Translations under genes and position numbers: made by a program
Origin: Thermoanaerobaculum aquaticum
GTDB taxonomy: Bacteria; Acidobacteriota; Thermoanaerobaculia; Thermoanaerobaculales; Thermoanaerobaculaceae
Reading direction: 5' to 3'
Assembly: GCF_000687145.1 (NCBI RefSeq)
Contig: NZ_JMFG01000020.1
Location: 216,122-280,121, forward strand
DNA length: 64,000 nt
The notes under the pieces: generated by a model
Told to the model about the DNA's origin: nothing
The model's input: the letters and a program-made list of their open reading frames with translations, nothing else
Databases searched by the model: none
Part shown: positions 28,919 to 37,539 of the stretch, in pieces
Position numbering within the stretch: position 1 is the stretch's first letter
Layout of the letters: each line of letters begins with the position of its first letter

Positions 28919-29410
28919 GTGACGGCCGTGGTTTTTGAAGAGCTGGCGCGGGCCCTGGCGACTGCGTGCCACGAGGTTTACGGTCCCCGCTTGGTGTCGC
29001 TGGCCATCTTTGGCTCGGTGGCCCGGGGCACCGCCCGGCCTGATTCTGATCTGGACTTTCTCATCGTGGCCGAAGAGCTTCCCCCGGGTCGGGGGGCAAG
29101 GGTGCGGGAGTTTGGAGAGGTGGAACGACGTCTGGCCCCGGCCTTGGGTGAAGCCAAAAGAAAAGGCGTGGACACATTCTTGGCCCCCGTTTTCAAAACC
29201 CCCGAAGAGGCCCGCAGGGGCTCGGTGCTTTTTTGGGACATGACGGAAGAGGGCAAGATCCTTTTCGACCGCGACGGGTTTCTGGCGACCCTCTTGGCCG
29301 AGGTCAAAGGCCGCCTAGAAAAGCTGGGGGCCCGCAGGATCGTGCGCGACAACACCAGCTTCTGGGATTTGAAACCCGATTTTCGGCCGGGGGAGGTTTT
29401 TGAGCTGTGA
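28919..29410 (+). CDS. MNT-type nucleotidyltransferase
   Basis: A 163-residue DNA polymerase-beta-like nucleotidyltransferase with the motif FGSVARGTARPDSDLDFLIV, which holds the GS and paired Asp metal ligands. It starts at GTG and overlaps the HEPN gene by GTGA. In known MNT/HEPN toxin-antitoxin pairs the transferase silences the HEPN toxin by adenylylation. Here the protein is longer than minimal MntA, with a C-terminal helical region (residues 105-163). Confidence 0.88.
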   Translation: MTAVVFEELARALATACHEVYGPRLVSLAIFGSVARGTARPDSDLDFLIVAEELPPGRGARVREFGEVERRLAPALGEAKRKGVDTFLAPVFKTPEEARRGSVLFWDMTEEGKILFDRDGFLATLLAEVKGRLEKLGARRIVRDNTSFWDLKPDFRPGEVFEL

Positions 29411-29829
29411 CCAACCTCACCCTGGCCCAAAGCTACCTGGTGAAGGCGCAAAAGCGGCTCAAGGCGCTGGCGGTACTGCTTTCGGAAGAAGCCTACTCCG
29501 ATGTGGTGCGGGAAGCCCAGGAAATCGTCGAACTGGCCTTAAAGGGCATGCTGCGAGCCATCGCTGTGGACCCACCGCGGTGGCACGATGTGGGCGGGAT
29601 TCTCAAGGAAGTGACCCATCGCTTTGCCCCTGAAGTGCAAGAGGCTGTGCCTGAGCTAGCCGCCATCTCCCAGCGCCTGCGGCGGGAGCGGGAGTTTGCC
29701 TTTTACGGGGATGACGACTTTATCCCTACCAGCGAGTACAGCCGGGAAGACGCCCAAAAGGCGCTGGAAGACGCACAACTCGTGGTGGCGTGGGCGGCCC
29801 GGGTGATCCCTCCACCGGAAGCTCGTTAA
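29407..29829 (+). CDS. HEPN-domain protein, partner of the MNT nucleotidyltransferase
   Basis: A 140-residue all-helical HEPN protein (LAQSYLVKAQKRLKALAVLL; VREAQEIVELALKGMLRAI; HDVGGIL). I do not see a clear R-x4-6-H RNase motif; the C-terminal region reads FYGDDDFIPTSEY instead. It is therefore either a non-RNase HEPN subtype or an inactive partner. It is cotranscribed with the MNT gene and followed by a terminator. Confidence 0.82.
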   Translation: MTNLTLAQSYLVKAQKRLKALAVLLSEEAYSDVVREAQEIVELALKGMLRAIAVDPPRWHDVGGILKEVTHRFAPEVQEAVPELAAISQRLRREREFAFYGDDDFIPTSEYSREDAQKALEDAQLVVAWAARVIPPPEAR

Positions 29830-29833
29830 CAAC

Positions 29834-29862
29834 AAAGCCGGCAGGTGCCGGCTTTGGGTTTT
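29834..29862 (+). terminator. Terminator between convergent HEPN and ferredoxin genes
   Basis: AAAGCCGGCA-GG-TGCCGGCTTT followed by GGGTTTT on the plus strand. The minus strand continues TTGTTGTT, so it may work in both directions. Confidence 0.8.
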
Positions 29863-29878
29863 AACTTTTGGTGAAGCT

Positions 29879-30115
29879 TTACTCGTCGCCGTCGTCGCCA
29901 ATGGCTTCCACCGGACAGGAAGCTTTGGCTTCTTGGCACTGGGCCTCTTCCTCCGGCGTTTCCGGCTGCTTGTACACGTAGGAATAGCCCTCGTCCTCGT
30001 TGGCTTTGAAGTTATTGGGCGCCGTGGTGCGACACACGTCGCAGTCAATGCAGGAGGTATCCACGTACCACTTGCCCGGGACGTTCAAAGGCACCTTGTT
30101 GGTTTTGTCGGCCAT
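29879..30115 (-). CDS. Monocluster ferredoxin
   Basis: A 78-residue acidic electron carrier. Ligands are the C-x2-C-x2-C run (CIDCDVC) near the N-terminus and a final CP (ASCPVEAI) near the C-terminus, giving one 4Fe-4S cluster; an extra Cys sits in EAQCQEA. It starts after GGGGTGAGC. No redox partner is adjacent. Confidence 0.93.
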   Translation of the reverse strand: MADKTNKVPLNVPGKWYVDTSCIDCDVCRTTAPNNFKANEDEGYSYVYKQPETPEEEAQCQEAKASCPVEAIGDDGDE

Positions 30116-30196
30116 TGCTCACCCCTTTCTTGAGGCCGCCTCAGGCAGCCCACCGCCCGTGAATATTAGCACGAGGCACAAGCCGATTATTCCCGC

Positions 30197-31231
30197 TCAG
30201 GGATGCGGGGGCGCCAAGGGACGTACCCGCGCAGGCACCAGCCCCAAAGCCGTAGCCGCAGAAGCGGAGCAGTTGCCGTTAAACACGCAATCCCACGGGA
30301 ACTCCTTGGTGTACGTTTGCTCCAGATACACAGCGTCGTTGGTGGCGTTATCCACCCGGGACACGTAAGCCAAAAGCGCCGGCGTGGGCTCTGCCGCGGT
30401 GGAACGCCACGCCTTGACAGTAATTTCCAGGGTGCCGAAGGTAAGGTCGTTTTCCAAGCGGAACAGCCCGCTTTTTACGGCCTGATCGAACTGTTCGTGG
30501 GCCAGGGGGCTAAGCACCACCCCCAGGTCCTTGAGCTTGGTGCCATCCGCACCGTAAAGGGTGAGCTCCACTTCCAACGAGGTAAGCCGGTCGGAAATGT
30601 TGACTAGGCCAATGTTGGTACGAAAAGAAGCATCTTCGCGAATCCCGGAAAACACCACCTTGTTAAGGCCCTGTTGCTGCTTGTGGGGGTCAATGTAGTA
30701 GTACCAGGGGATGCCGGGAATGGATTGCCCAAAGGTGGAAACCGTCCCGTCCTCCGCGGTTTTCTTGTTGTAGGTGCGGCTCCACACCAGGATCTTCCGC
30801 GGCTCCCCTCCCGGGGGTGTGGTTTGCTTGAAGCTGCCAGCCTTAAAGGCCCAAATTAAAAGCGCCCCCATGCTGTTGGCGCCCCAGTTGCCCTCGATGA
30901 TGTTTTCCAAAACCACGCTGCGCCCCGGCTGAATGTCCTTGAGCTTGGGATCCACCTTGGTGAAGCCGTCTTCGCTGCGGCCCCCCAGGTGGTAGGCGAA
31001 GTTGTCGAACCAGTACGTGTTGTTGATGTTGCCGGTGGGCAAGAAAACGATCATCACGTCCACCGGGACCTCATCCACGTTCATGATCTCCACATCGGTA
31101 CGCCACGTGGCGTTTTGCAAGCCAGGGGCAGCGGCTGCCGCCGGCACAATCACGAAATCCGCCGCCCGGAAACTGGCCCACGCCCACGGGGATACCAGCC
31201 ACAACGCGATGCCAAAAAGGAGCTTCCTCAT
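30197..31231 (-). CDS. Secreted protein of unknown function, coupled to a histidine kinase
   Basis: A 344-residue exported protein (signal peptide MRKLLFGIALWLVSPWAWA). It appears beta-rich, with segments such as WRTDVEIMNVDEVPVDVMIV and NIGLVNISDRLTSLEVELTLYG that look like two related immunoglobulin-like folds. Two cysteines near the C-terminus (DCVFNGNC) may form a disulfide. Its ATG overlaps the kinase stop (ATGA), so it shares the kinase transcript. It may be a sensed or controlled envelope factor. No family recognised. Confidence 0.75.
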   Translation of the reverse strand: MRKLLFGIALWLVSPWAWASFRAADFVIVPAAAAAPGLQNATWRTDVEIMNVDEVPVDVMIVFLPTGNINNTYWFDNFAYHLGGRSEDGFTKVDPKLKDIQPGRSVVLENIIEGNWGANSMGALLIWAFKAGSFKQTTPPGGEPRKILVWSRTYNKKTAEDGTVSTFGQSIPGIPWYYYIDPHKQQQGLNKVVFSGIREDASFRTNIGLVNISDRLTSLEVELTLYGADGTKLKDLGVVLSPLAHEQFDQAVKSGLFRLENDLTFGTLEITVKAWRSTAAEPTPALLAYVSRVDNATNDAVYLEQTYTKEFPWDCVFNGNCSASAATALGLVPARVRPLAPPHP

Positions 31232-32556
31232 GCTTTGCCTCCAGGGAGAGTGTACACGCCTTCTGCTGCCGCCGGGAGCCGCACCTGCGCCGAAAGCCCG
31301 CCTTGCGGCCGGTTTTGCAGGATGAGCTGCCCACCATGGGCCACCACAATGCGGTCGGCAATGGCCAAACCCAGGCCGGTTCCGCCCTTGCGGTTGGAGT
31401 AAAAGGCCTCCTTCACCCGCGGGAGCTCTTCCGGTGGGATCCCCTTCCCGCTGTCCTCCACCGCCAGGACCCAATGCGATCCATCTCGGAAGGCCCGCAG
31501 CGTTATTTGCTTGACAGCAGCCTCATGTAAGGCCTGCAAAGCGTTAAGCCCTAAATTCAACAAAACCTGGGTCATTTGCCCGCGGTCCACCAGCAACGTA
31601 CCGGCGGAAGCTTCCACCGTCAGACTGGCTCCAGCCCGCTCGCACTCGGGACCCAAAAGCGCAGCCACATCCCGCAGGAACGCCTCCACTTCCACCGGCT
31701 CTTTTTGCGGTGGTGAAGGACGAGCGTACTGCAGAAAATCAGTCACCAGCTTGCGGAGGCGAGAAACCTCCTTTTTGGCCAGGGCCACGGCTTCCGCCGC
31801 CGAGGGGTCGGCGCCGGTTTCCTCGGCCACCAGATCCAAGTGGATGGAAAGGGCGTTTAAGGGGTTGCGGATCTCGTGAGCCAAGTTGGCCGCCAGCACC
31901 CCAAGGGCGGCCAGCTCCCGATCCCGCAGGCGGCGGGCCTCCAGTTCGGCGTTGCGCTTGATGAGATGGCCAATGAAGACGAAGGCCAGCACCATCATGG
32001 TGAGCGTGGCGCCGCCGGCCAGCGCCGTACGCACCACCAGTTGTCGCCGCAACAGGGCAATGCGTTGCTCCAGGGCCGATTTGGGAATGGAAACCACCAC
32101 CGTGGCCAGCTCCTCCACCGGCACACGGATCTGGTAGGACGTTTGGCTTTCCATGACGTGCTCGCCCTGGGGTAACGGCACGAACTCGCTCCCGGGCTCA
32201 GGGAAACCGCCGGGAACCCCTTCGCTGCGGGTGGTGGTGCGCCACACCAGCCTTCCCCGCTCGTCGTAAACCTCCACCGACTCGATGACCTCCTTCCGCG
32301 CCAGGGAAAGCGAAAGCCGCTGCAGCGCTTCCTTTTTCTTCTCCACCACCTGGTACAGCGGACCCTCACCCCGAAACTGCTTGGCCAGCTCCTCGGCTTG
32401 GGCGCGCCCGGTGAGCAGCACGTCCTCCAGGTACGAGCGGGAAAGCTGGGAGATGGTGAGCTGGGCAAAAAGCCCAAACGCCACCACAAAAAGCAGGGCG
32501 AAAACCGCCGCCACAAACAGGTACTGCCGGCTCCAACCTAAGTCCTGTCGTCCCAC
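31228..32556 (-). CDS. Membrane sensor histidine kinase (NtrB/ZraS type)
   Basis: A 442-residue kinase. Two membrane segments (residues about 11-32 and 182-205) bracket a periplasmic sensor region. A short linker leads to the HisKA domain (NLAHEIRNPLNALSIHLD) and HATPase_c (LNLGLNALQAL; VEDSGKGIPP; GGTGLGLAIAD). I choose the GTG start because TACAAT ends 6 nt before it; the ATG 21 nt upstream has no ribosome site. The likely partner is the NtrC-type regulator at 36160, encoded divergently beyond the transporter genes. Confidence 0.9.
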   Translation of the reverse strand: MGRQDLGWSRQYLFVAAVFALLFVVAFGLFAQLTISQLSRSYLEDVLLTGRAQAEELAKQFRGEGPLYQVVEKKKEALQRLSLSLARKEVIESVEVYDERGRLVWRTTTRSEGVPGGFPEPGSEFVPLPQGEHVMESQTSYQIRVPVEELATVVVSIPKSALEQRIALLRRQLVVRTALAGGATLTMMVLAFVFIGHLIKRNAELEARRLRDRELAALGVLAANLAHEIRNPLNALSIHLDLVAEETGADPSAAEAVALAKKEVSRLRKLVTDFLQYARPSPPQKEPVEVEAFLRDVAALLGPECERAGASLTVEASAGTLLVDRGQMTQVLLNLGLNALQALHEAAVKQITLRAFRDGSHWVLAVEDSGKGIPPEELPRVKEAFYSNRKGGTGLGLAIADRIVVAHGGQLILQNRPQGGLSAQVRLPAAAEGVYTLPGGKA

Positions 32557-32562
32557 ACCGCG

Positions 32563-32568
32563 ATTGTA
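32563..32568 (-). promoter_or_regulatory. -10 box of a probable leaderless promoter for the histidine kinase
   Basis: TACAAT ends 6 nt before the GTG at 32556. This places the start inside the longer frame that opens at 32577. Confidence 0.45.
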
Positions 32569-32613
32569 CGCGCCCATGCCGAGGTTGCTACCATAGCCAG
32601 GGGAAGGTGCTCG

Positions 32614-34239
32614 ATGGTCCGTGGTAAGCGTTTATGGATAAGCCTTCTTTTCCTTTTGCTGGGCTTAGGGCCCGGCTGCAGCAAAAAAGCACCATCGCCC
32701 TCACCTCCCAGCACCGAGCCGGTCCACGGAGGGCAGGTCACCATAGCTGTGGCTCAGGATATTTCCAGCTTTAATGAGTACACCGGCTTTGCCGAAAGCA
32801 CCGAGCTTGCCATCTTGGACCTGCTTTTCCCCTCCTTGCTCATTGAACAGCCCGACTACGAGCAGCACCCCCCTTCCTTTGCCCCCAACCTGGCGGTTTC
32901 CTGGGCCTTTTCCGAGGACAACCGCACGCTCACCTTCCACCTCCGCCCCAACGCCCGGTGGTCAGATGGCACACCGGTGACCGCCGAAGACGTGGCGTTT
33001 ACCTTCCGGGTGCAAAAGGACTCACGGCTTCCCTGGTCCGGCCAGGAAATCAAAGACTTCATCGAAGCGGTGGAGGTGGTTTCCCCCACCGAGGTTCGCT
33101 TCCGCTTTTCCCGTACCTACCCCTACCAGCTCATGGACGCCAACGACGGGCACATCCTCCCCGCCCACGCCTGGGGGAAGATCCCCATCGAAGAGTGGAC
33201 GCACACCGACTTTTCCCGGCACCTGGTCACCTCGGGCCCCTTCCGGGTGGCCTCCCACGTTCCCCAGCAGAGCCTCACCCTGGCCCGGGATCCCGCCTAC
33301 TGGGACCCTCCAAAGCCGTACTTGGACCGCGTGGTGTTCAAGATCATCCCCGACACCGGGCAGCAGCTTTCGCAGCTCCTGGCTGGCCTCGTGGATGTGG
33401 TGTTGATGGTCCCCCCCCGGGAGGCGGCAGAGCTTAAACGCCACCCCAAGGTGGAGGTGGTGGAGGTGCCCTCCCGGGTTTGGGGGTACATCGGCTGGAA
33501 CAACCGACGGCCGCCGCTTTCCGACCGAAGGGTGCGGCGGGCTTTGACCCTGGCCATCAACCGCCAGGCCATCGTGGACACCGTGTACTGGGGCTTTGCC
33601 CGCCTGGCCAAGGGCCCCATTCCCTCCACCATGTGGGCGGCCAACCGCAACCTGGAGCCGCTTCCCTACGATCCGGCCCAGGCGGCAGCGCTGCTGGACG
33701 CGGCCGGGGTGCGGGATACCAACGGCGATGGCTTCCGGGATTGGCAGGGCAAAGCTTTCACCGTGGAGCTCCTTTACCCCTCGGTGAACCCTCTGCGGGC
33801 GCAAGCGGCGGTGATGATCCAAGCGGACCTCGCCAAAGTGGGGGTCAAGGTGCAACCCACACCCATGGAGTTCACCGCCATGATGGCCCGACAGGAGGCG
33901 GGCAACTTCGACGCGGTGCTGAGCGCCTGGGAAGAAGCCACCAAGGTGGATATGGCCTCCCTCTGGGTGACCCCATCCGCCACCGCCGGCAGCAACAACT
34001 TCGTTGGCTACTCCAACCCCGAGGTGGACCTTTTGGTGGCCCAAGCCCGGGAGGAAAACGACCTGGATAAGGCCAAAGTCTTCTGGGACCGAGCCCAGGA
34101 GCTCATCGTCGAGGACCAGCCGGTAACCTTCCTTTACGAGGGGGTTCAGCTGGTGGGGATTTTCCGCCGCATTAAAGGTGCCAACATCAACCCCGCCTCG
34201 GTGTTTTTCAACTTGCCGGAGTGGTACTGCGAGCCATGA
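32614..34239 (+). CDS. Peptide ABC transporter substrate-binding lipoprotein (DppA/OppA family)
   Basis: A 541-residue SBP family 5 protein. The N-terminus is a lipoprotein signal with Cys after LGLGPG. Typical motifs are LAVSWAFSEDNRTLTFHLRPNARWSDGTPVTAEDVAF, read in parts, and GFRDWQGKAF. The C-terminal PVTFLYEGVQLVG is also family-like. It captures peptides or similar solutes in the periplasm for the permeases downstream. It overlaps the first permease by ATGA. Confidence 0.93.
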   Translation: MVRGKRLWISLLFLLLGLGPGCSKKAPSPSPPSTEPVHGGQVTIAVAQDISSFNEYTGFAESTELAILDLLFPSLLIEQPDYEQHPPSFAPNLAVSWAFSEDNRTLTFHLRPNARWSDGTPVTAEDVAFTFRVQKDSRLPWSGQEIKDFIEAVEVVSPTEVRFRFSRTYPYQLMDANDGHILPAHAWGKIPIEEWTHTDFSRHLVTSGPFRVASHVPQQSLTLARDPAYWDPPKPYLDRVVFKIIPDTGQQLSQLLAGLVDVVLMVPPREAAELKRHPKVEVVEVPSRVWGYIGWNNRRPPLSDRRVRRALTLAINRQAIVDTVYWGFARLAKGPIPSTMWAANRNLEPLPYDPAQAAALLDAAGVRDTNGDGFRDWQGKAFTVELLYPSVNPLRAQAAVMIQADLAKVGVKVQPTPMEFTAMMARQEAGNFDAVLSAWEEATKVDMASLWVTPSATAGSNNFVGYSNPEVDLLVAQAREENDLDKAKVFWDRAQELIVEDQPVTFLYEGVQLVGIFRRIKGANINPASVFFNLPEWYCEP

Positions 34240-35198
34240 CCGCCCGCCTCATCCGCCGGCTGGCCGCAAGCATCTTCGTGGTTTGGCTGGTGGCCAGCGG
34301 GACCTTTTTCCTGGTGGCGTTCACCCCCGGCGATCTGGCCTCCAAGATGGCCGATCCCCGGATTTCCCCGGCAGCGCGCCAGCGTTTGCGCGAGCACTTT
34401 GGCCTCGACCGCCCCATCTGGCAGCGGTACTCAAGCTGGCTGGCCCACGCCGTTTCCGGGGATTTGGGGGACTCTTTCTTGTTCCGCCGTCCGGTGCGGG
34501 AGGTACTGGCGCAAGCTCTACCCAACACCGCGCTTTTGGCCTCCTGGGGGCTTTTTCTGGAGCTGGCCTTAGGACTTGCCCTGGGCCTGGTGCAGGCTTA
34601 CAAACCCCACAGCTTTTGGGACCGCCTGCTCTCTGGCCTCTCCTTAGCCGCGTACGCCATGCCTGCCTTCCTGGTGGCTGCGGTGCTTTTGTGGCTTTTG
34701 GCCTACACCTTTCCGGTTTTTCCACCCTCGCACATGGCCGAGCCGCAAGCGCCAGGGCTTTCCTTTTGGGGACACCTTGCCGAAACCGCCCGCCACCTGG
34801 CTTTGCCCGCTCTTACCGTGGGTTTGACCGGTTGCGGCGCGGTTGCCCGCTACCTCCGGGGCTCCCTTTTGGACGAAAAGCGCCAAGCCTACATGCTGGC
34901 CGCCCTGGCCCGGGGTTGCAGCAAGCGCCGGGCGCTGCTGCTCCACGCCTTGCCCAACGCCCTTTTGCCGATGATCACGGTTCTTGGGCTTTCCCTGCCC
35001 TTTTTGGTGTCGGGCTCACTGGTTGTGGAGGTGATTTTTTCCTGGCCCGGCATGGGCCAGGTCTTTTACGCGGCGGTCACCGCCCGGGATGTGCCGCTCA
35101 TTCAAGCAGGGACAGTCCTGGTCACCGCTGCGGTGGTGGCCGGAAATTGGCTGGCAGACGTGGCCTACTCTTGGGCTGACCAGAGGATGAGGGGATGA
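34236..35198 (+). CDS. Peptide ABC transporter permease (DppB-like)
   Basis: A 320-residue inner-membrane permease with about six membrane segments. The N-terminal LAASIFVVWLVASGTFFLV and the EAA-loop region AALARGCSKRRALLLHALPNALLPMI are typical of DppB/OppB. It overlaps both neighbours by ATGA. Confidence 0.93.
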   Translation: MTARLIRRLAASIFVVWLVASGTFFLVAFTPGDLASKMADPRISPAARQRLREHFGLDRPIWQRYSSWLAHAVSGDLGDSFLFRRPVREVLAQALPNTALLASWGLFLELALGLALGLVQAYKPHSFWDRLLSGLSLAAYAMPAFLVAAVLLWLLAYTFPVFPPSHMAEPQAPGLSFWGHLAETARHLALPALTVGLTGCGAVARYLRGSLLDEKRQAYMLAALARGCSKRRALLLHALPNALLPMITVLGLSLPFLVSGSLVVEVIFSWPGMGQVFYAAVTARDVPLIQAGTVLVTAAVVAGNWLADVAYSWADQRMRG

Positions 35199-36163
35199 GC
35201 AAAGCCCCCCGCCGGCTGCGGTTTGGGTTGACCGTCGTGGCCTTGGAGCTCGCGGTGGTGGTGCTGGGCCCGCTTTGGCTTCCCGATCCCAACGCCATCG
35301 TGGACCCCCGGGGGGCCGGGCTTCTGCCGCCCTTGTCCAGGGTGCTGGTGGTGAGCTTGCAGGATGGCACAAGCCTTGCCGGCAGTGAGATTGCCCGGAC
35401 GCCAGACGGCCTCCTTTTACGCCGCGGCAGCAGCTGGGAAAAGGTGCCCGAAAATCTCGTGGTTTCGGTGAAACCCCGGTGGTACCTGTTGGGCAGCGAC
35501 GCCCTGGGCCGGGATGTGGCGGCCAGGCTGGTGAAGGCGGGACAAATTTCCCTTTCCGTAGGCGTCCTGTCCCTGGCGTTGGCGGTGACCCTGGGAACCC
35601 TGGTGGGGATGGCTGCGGGTCTTGGGCCTCGCTTTTTGGACCGTGTGCTCATGGCCTTCGTGGATGCAGCCTTGGCTCTCCCTCTTTTGTTTGTGCTGTT
35701 GGCGGCCAGCGCTTTTCTCCGCCCCTCCCTGGGGACCGTGGTGCTCATGCTGGGCTTTTTCTCGTGGATGGGGGTGGCCCGCTTGGTGCGGGGGCAAGCC
35801 TTGCTCTGCCGGGAGCAGCCCTGGTTTTTGGCCGCCAAAGGGCTTGGGCTTAAGCCCCTGCGGTTGGCTTTTGTCCATGTGTTCCCCCACGTTTTAACCC
35901 CTCTCACCACCGACGCCACCTTGCGTCTGGGCGACTTGATCCTGCTGGAGGCGGCCCTGAGCTTCTTGGGGTTTGGCGTACCCCCGCCGATCCCATCCTG
36001 GGGTAGCATGGCCGCTGAGGGGTTTGAGGTTTGGCGTTTGGCTTTTTGGTTGCCGGTTTTCCCGGGGTTTGCGGTGGCGCTTTCGGTGCTCGCTTTTGCC
36101 ACCATTGCCGACGGCCTCGGGGAGTTGGCCCGCGGGGAAAGGCTTGAGGGGAGCCCAGCATGA
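35195..36163 (+). CDS. Peptide ABC transporter permease (DppC-like) with a periplasmic insertion
   Basis: A 322-residue permease with the DppC signature LGSDALGRDVAARLV and EAA loop AAKGLGLKPLRLAFVHVFPHVLTPL. About 65 residues between the first membrane segment and the LGSD motif (including SRVLVVSLQDGTSLAG and GSSWEKVPENLVVSV) form an extra, probably periplasmic, beta-rich piece. No ATPase gene (DppD/DppF) follows; a response regulator does, at an ATGA overlap. Confidence 0.92.
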   Translation: MSKAPRRLRFGLTVVALELAVVVLGPLWLPDPNAIVDPRGAGLLPPLSRVLVVSLQDGTSLAGSEIARTPDGLLLRRGSSWEKVPENLVVSVKPRWYLLGSDALGRDVAARLVKAGQISLSVGVLSLALAVTLGTLVGMAAGLGPRFLDRVLMAFVDAALALPLLFVLLAASAFLRPSLGTVVLMLGFFSWMGVARLVRGQALLCREQPWFLAAKGLGLKPLRLAFVHVFPHVLTPLTTDATLRLGDLILLEAALSFLGFGVPPPIPSWGSMAAEGFEVWRLAFWLPVFPGFAVALSVLAFATIADGLGELARGERLEGSPA

Positions 36164-37512
36164 ACCAAACCCTGCCGTTGCCGGTTTTGGTGGTGGAAGA
36201 CGACGTTGAGCTTCGCCGGTCGCTGGAAGAGCTTTTGCAAGCCGAAAGCATCCCCACCCTGGGGGCGGGGACAGCCGCCGAAGCGGCGGCGCTTTTGGCC
36301 CAAAAGGAAGCGGGGCTCATCCTTTTGGACTTGGGCCTCCCCGACATGGACGGGCTGGAGCTTTTGGCCCGGCTCAAGGCCAGCGAGGAGGCACCGGTGG
36401 TGGTTCTCACCGGCCGCAGCGACATCGCCACGGTGGTGGAAGCCATGAAGCGCGGCGCCGAGAACTTCCTGGTCAAGCCTATGGAAGCGGCGCAGGTGAT
36501 TGCCGTGGTCAAGAAAGAGCTGGCCCGTCACGTCTGGCACCGGCAAATGGAAAGCCAAATGGCCAGGGAAAAGGCGCGAGGTGTGCGGTTCCCGGTGGGG
36601 GAATCCAAAGCCATGCGCGAGGTGCGGCAGCTGGTCCAGAAGGTGGCAGAAACCGACGCTTCCGTGGTGCTTTTGGGGGAATCGGGCACCGGCAAAGGCA
36701 TGATTGCCCGCCTCATCCACAGCCTTTCCCGCCGGCGGGAAGCCCCCTTTTTGGATGTGAACTGCGCGGCTTTGGCGCCGCAGCTTTTGGAGTCGGAGCT
36801 CTTCGGTCACGAACGCGGGGCCTTTACCGACGCCCGGGAACGCAAGCTCGGGCTATTGGAGGCGGCCCACGGCGGCACGGTGTTTCTGGACGAAATTGCC
36901 GACATGGACCCCCACGTCCAGTCCAAGCTCCTCAAGGCCATTGAGGACCGCCGCTTCCGGCGCCTGGGAGGGGTGCGGGAAATTCAAGTGGACGTGTGCA
37001 TCATTGCCGCCACCCACCGCGACCTGCGGGAGGAAGCGGAAAGCGGCCGCTTCCGCAAGGACCTCTACTACCGTTTGAACGTGTTCCAAATCGTGCTGCC
37101 GCCGCTGCGGGAGCGGAAGGAGGATATCCTCCCCATTGCCACCGCCTTCATCACCGAGCTCAACCCCATTCTCGGAAAGCACATCCAGGGCATCCACCCG
37201 GATGCCGTGCGCATCCTGGAGGCCTACCCCTGGCCCGGCAACATCCGCGAGCTGCGAAACGTGGTGGAGCGCGCCATGATCCTCGCCCATGGCGACGAGA
37301 TCCGGCCCGAACACCTGCCCCGGGAAATTCGCCTGCACAAGGGGCTGGATGCCGGTCTTTTGTCCCTGGAGGAGCTGGAAGCCGCGCACATTCGCCGGGT
37401 CATTCAAGCGGTGGGCGGCAACCTCAAGAAAGCCGCGGAAGTACTGGGCATTTCCCGCTCCACCCTGTACGACAAGATCGAGCGCTACGGAATCTCCGTG
37501 CCCCGCGACTGA
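36160..37512 (+). CDS. NtrC-family sigma-54-dependent response regulator
   Basis: A 450-residue regulator. Receiver domain: VVEDDVELRRSL acidic pair, phospho-Asp in LILLDLGLPDMDG, Thr in VVLTGRS, Lys in VKPME. AAA+ domain: Walker A GESGTGKGMIAR, then ELFGHERGAFTDA, Walker B GGTVFLDEIADMD. C-terminal Fis-type HTH: LKKAAEVLGISRSTLYDKIERYGI. The sigma-54 contact loop is GAFTDA rather than the common GAFTGA. Translational coupling to the transporter suggests it controls solute uptake in response to the kinase at 31228. Confidence 0.93.
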   Translation: MNQTLPLPVLVVEDDVELRRSLEELLQAESIPTLGAGTAAEAAALLAQKEAGLILLDLGLPDMDGLELLARLKASEEAPVVVLTGRSDIATVVEAMKRGAENFLVKPMEAAQVIAVVKKELARHVWHRQMESQMAREKARGVRFPVGESKAMREVRQLVQKVAETDASVVLLGESGTGKGMIARLIHSLSRRREAPFLDVNCAALAPQLLESELFGHERGAFTDARERKLGLLEAAHGGTVFLDEIADMDPHVQSKLLKAIEDRRFRRLGGVREIQVDVCIIAATHRDLREEAESGRFRKDLYYRLNVFQIVLPPLRERKEDILPIATAFITELNPILGKHIQGIHPDAVRILEAYPWPGNIRELRNVVERAMILAHGDEIRPEHLPREIRLHKGLDAGLLSLEELEAAHIRRVIQAVGGNLKKAAEVLGISRSTLYDKIERYGISVPRD

Positions 37513-37527
37513 CGCGCCTGACCGTGC

Positions 37528-37533
37528 TATCCT
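37528..37533 (+). promoter_or_regulatory. -10 box of a probable leaderless promoter for a 58-residue membrane protein
   Basis: TATCCT ends 6 nt before the GTG at 37540, with no Shine-Dalgarno. Confidence 0.35.
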
Positions 37534-37539
37534 CAAAAC

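Noticed and set aside
32557..32613. Sigma-54 (-24/-12) promoter in the kinase/transporter gap
   Set aside because: No GG-N10-GC element of the TGGCAC-N5-TTGC type could be found there, although the locus encodes an NtrC-type regulator.
35122..36810. Open frame of about 560 codons opposite the DppC and regulator genes
   Set aside because: It is the antisense shadow of two well-supported genes, with Ser/Arg/Pro-rich sequence and no domain.
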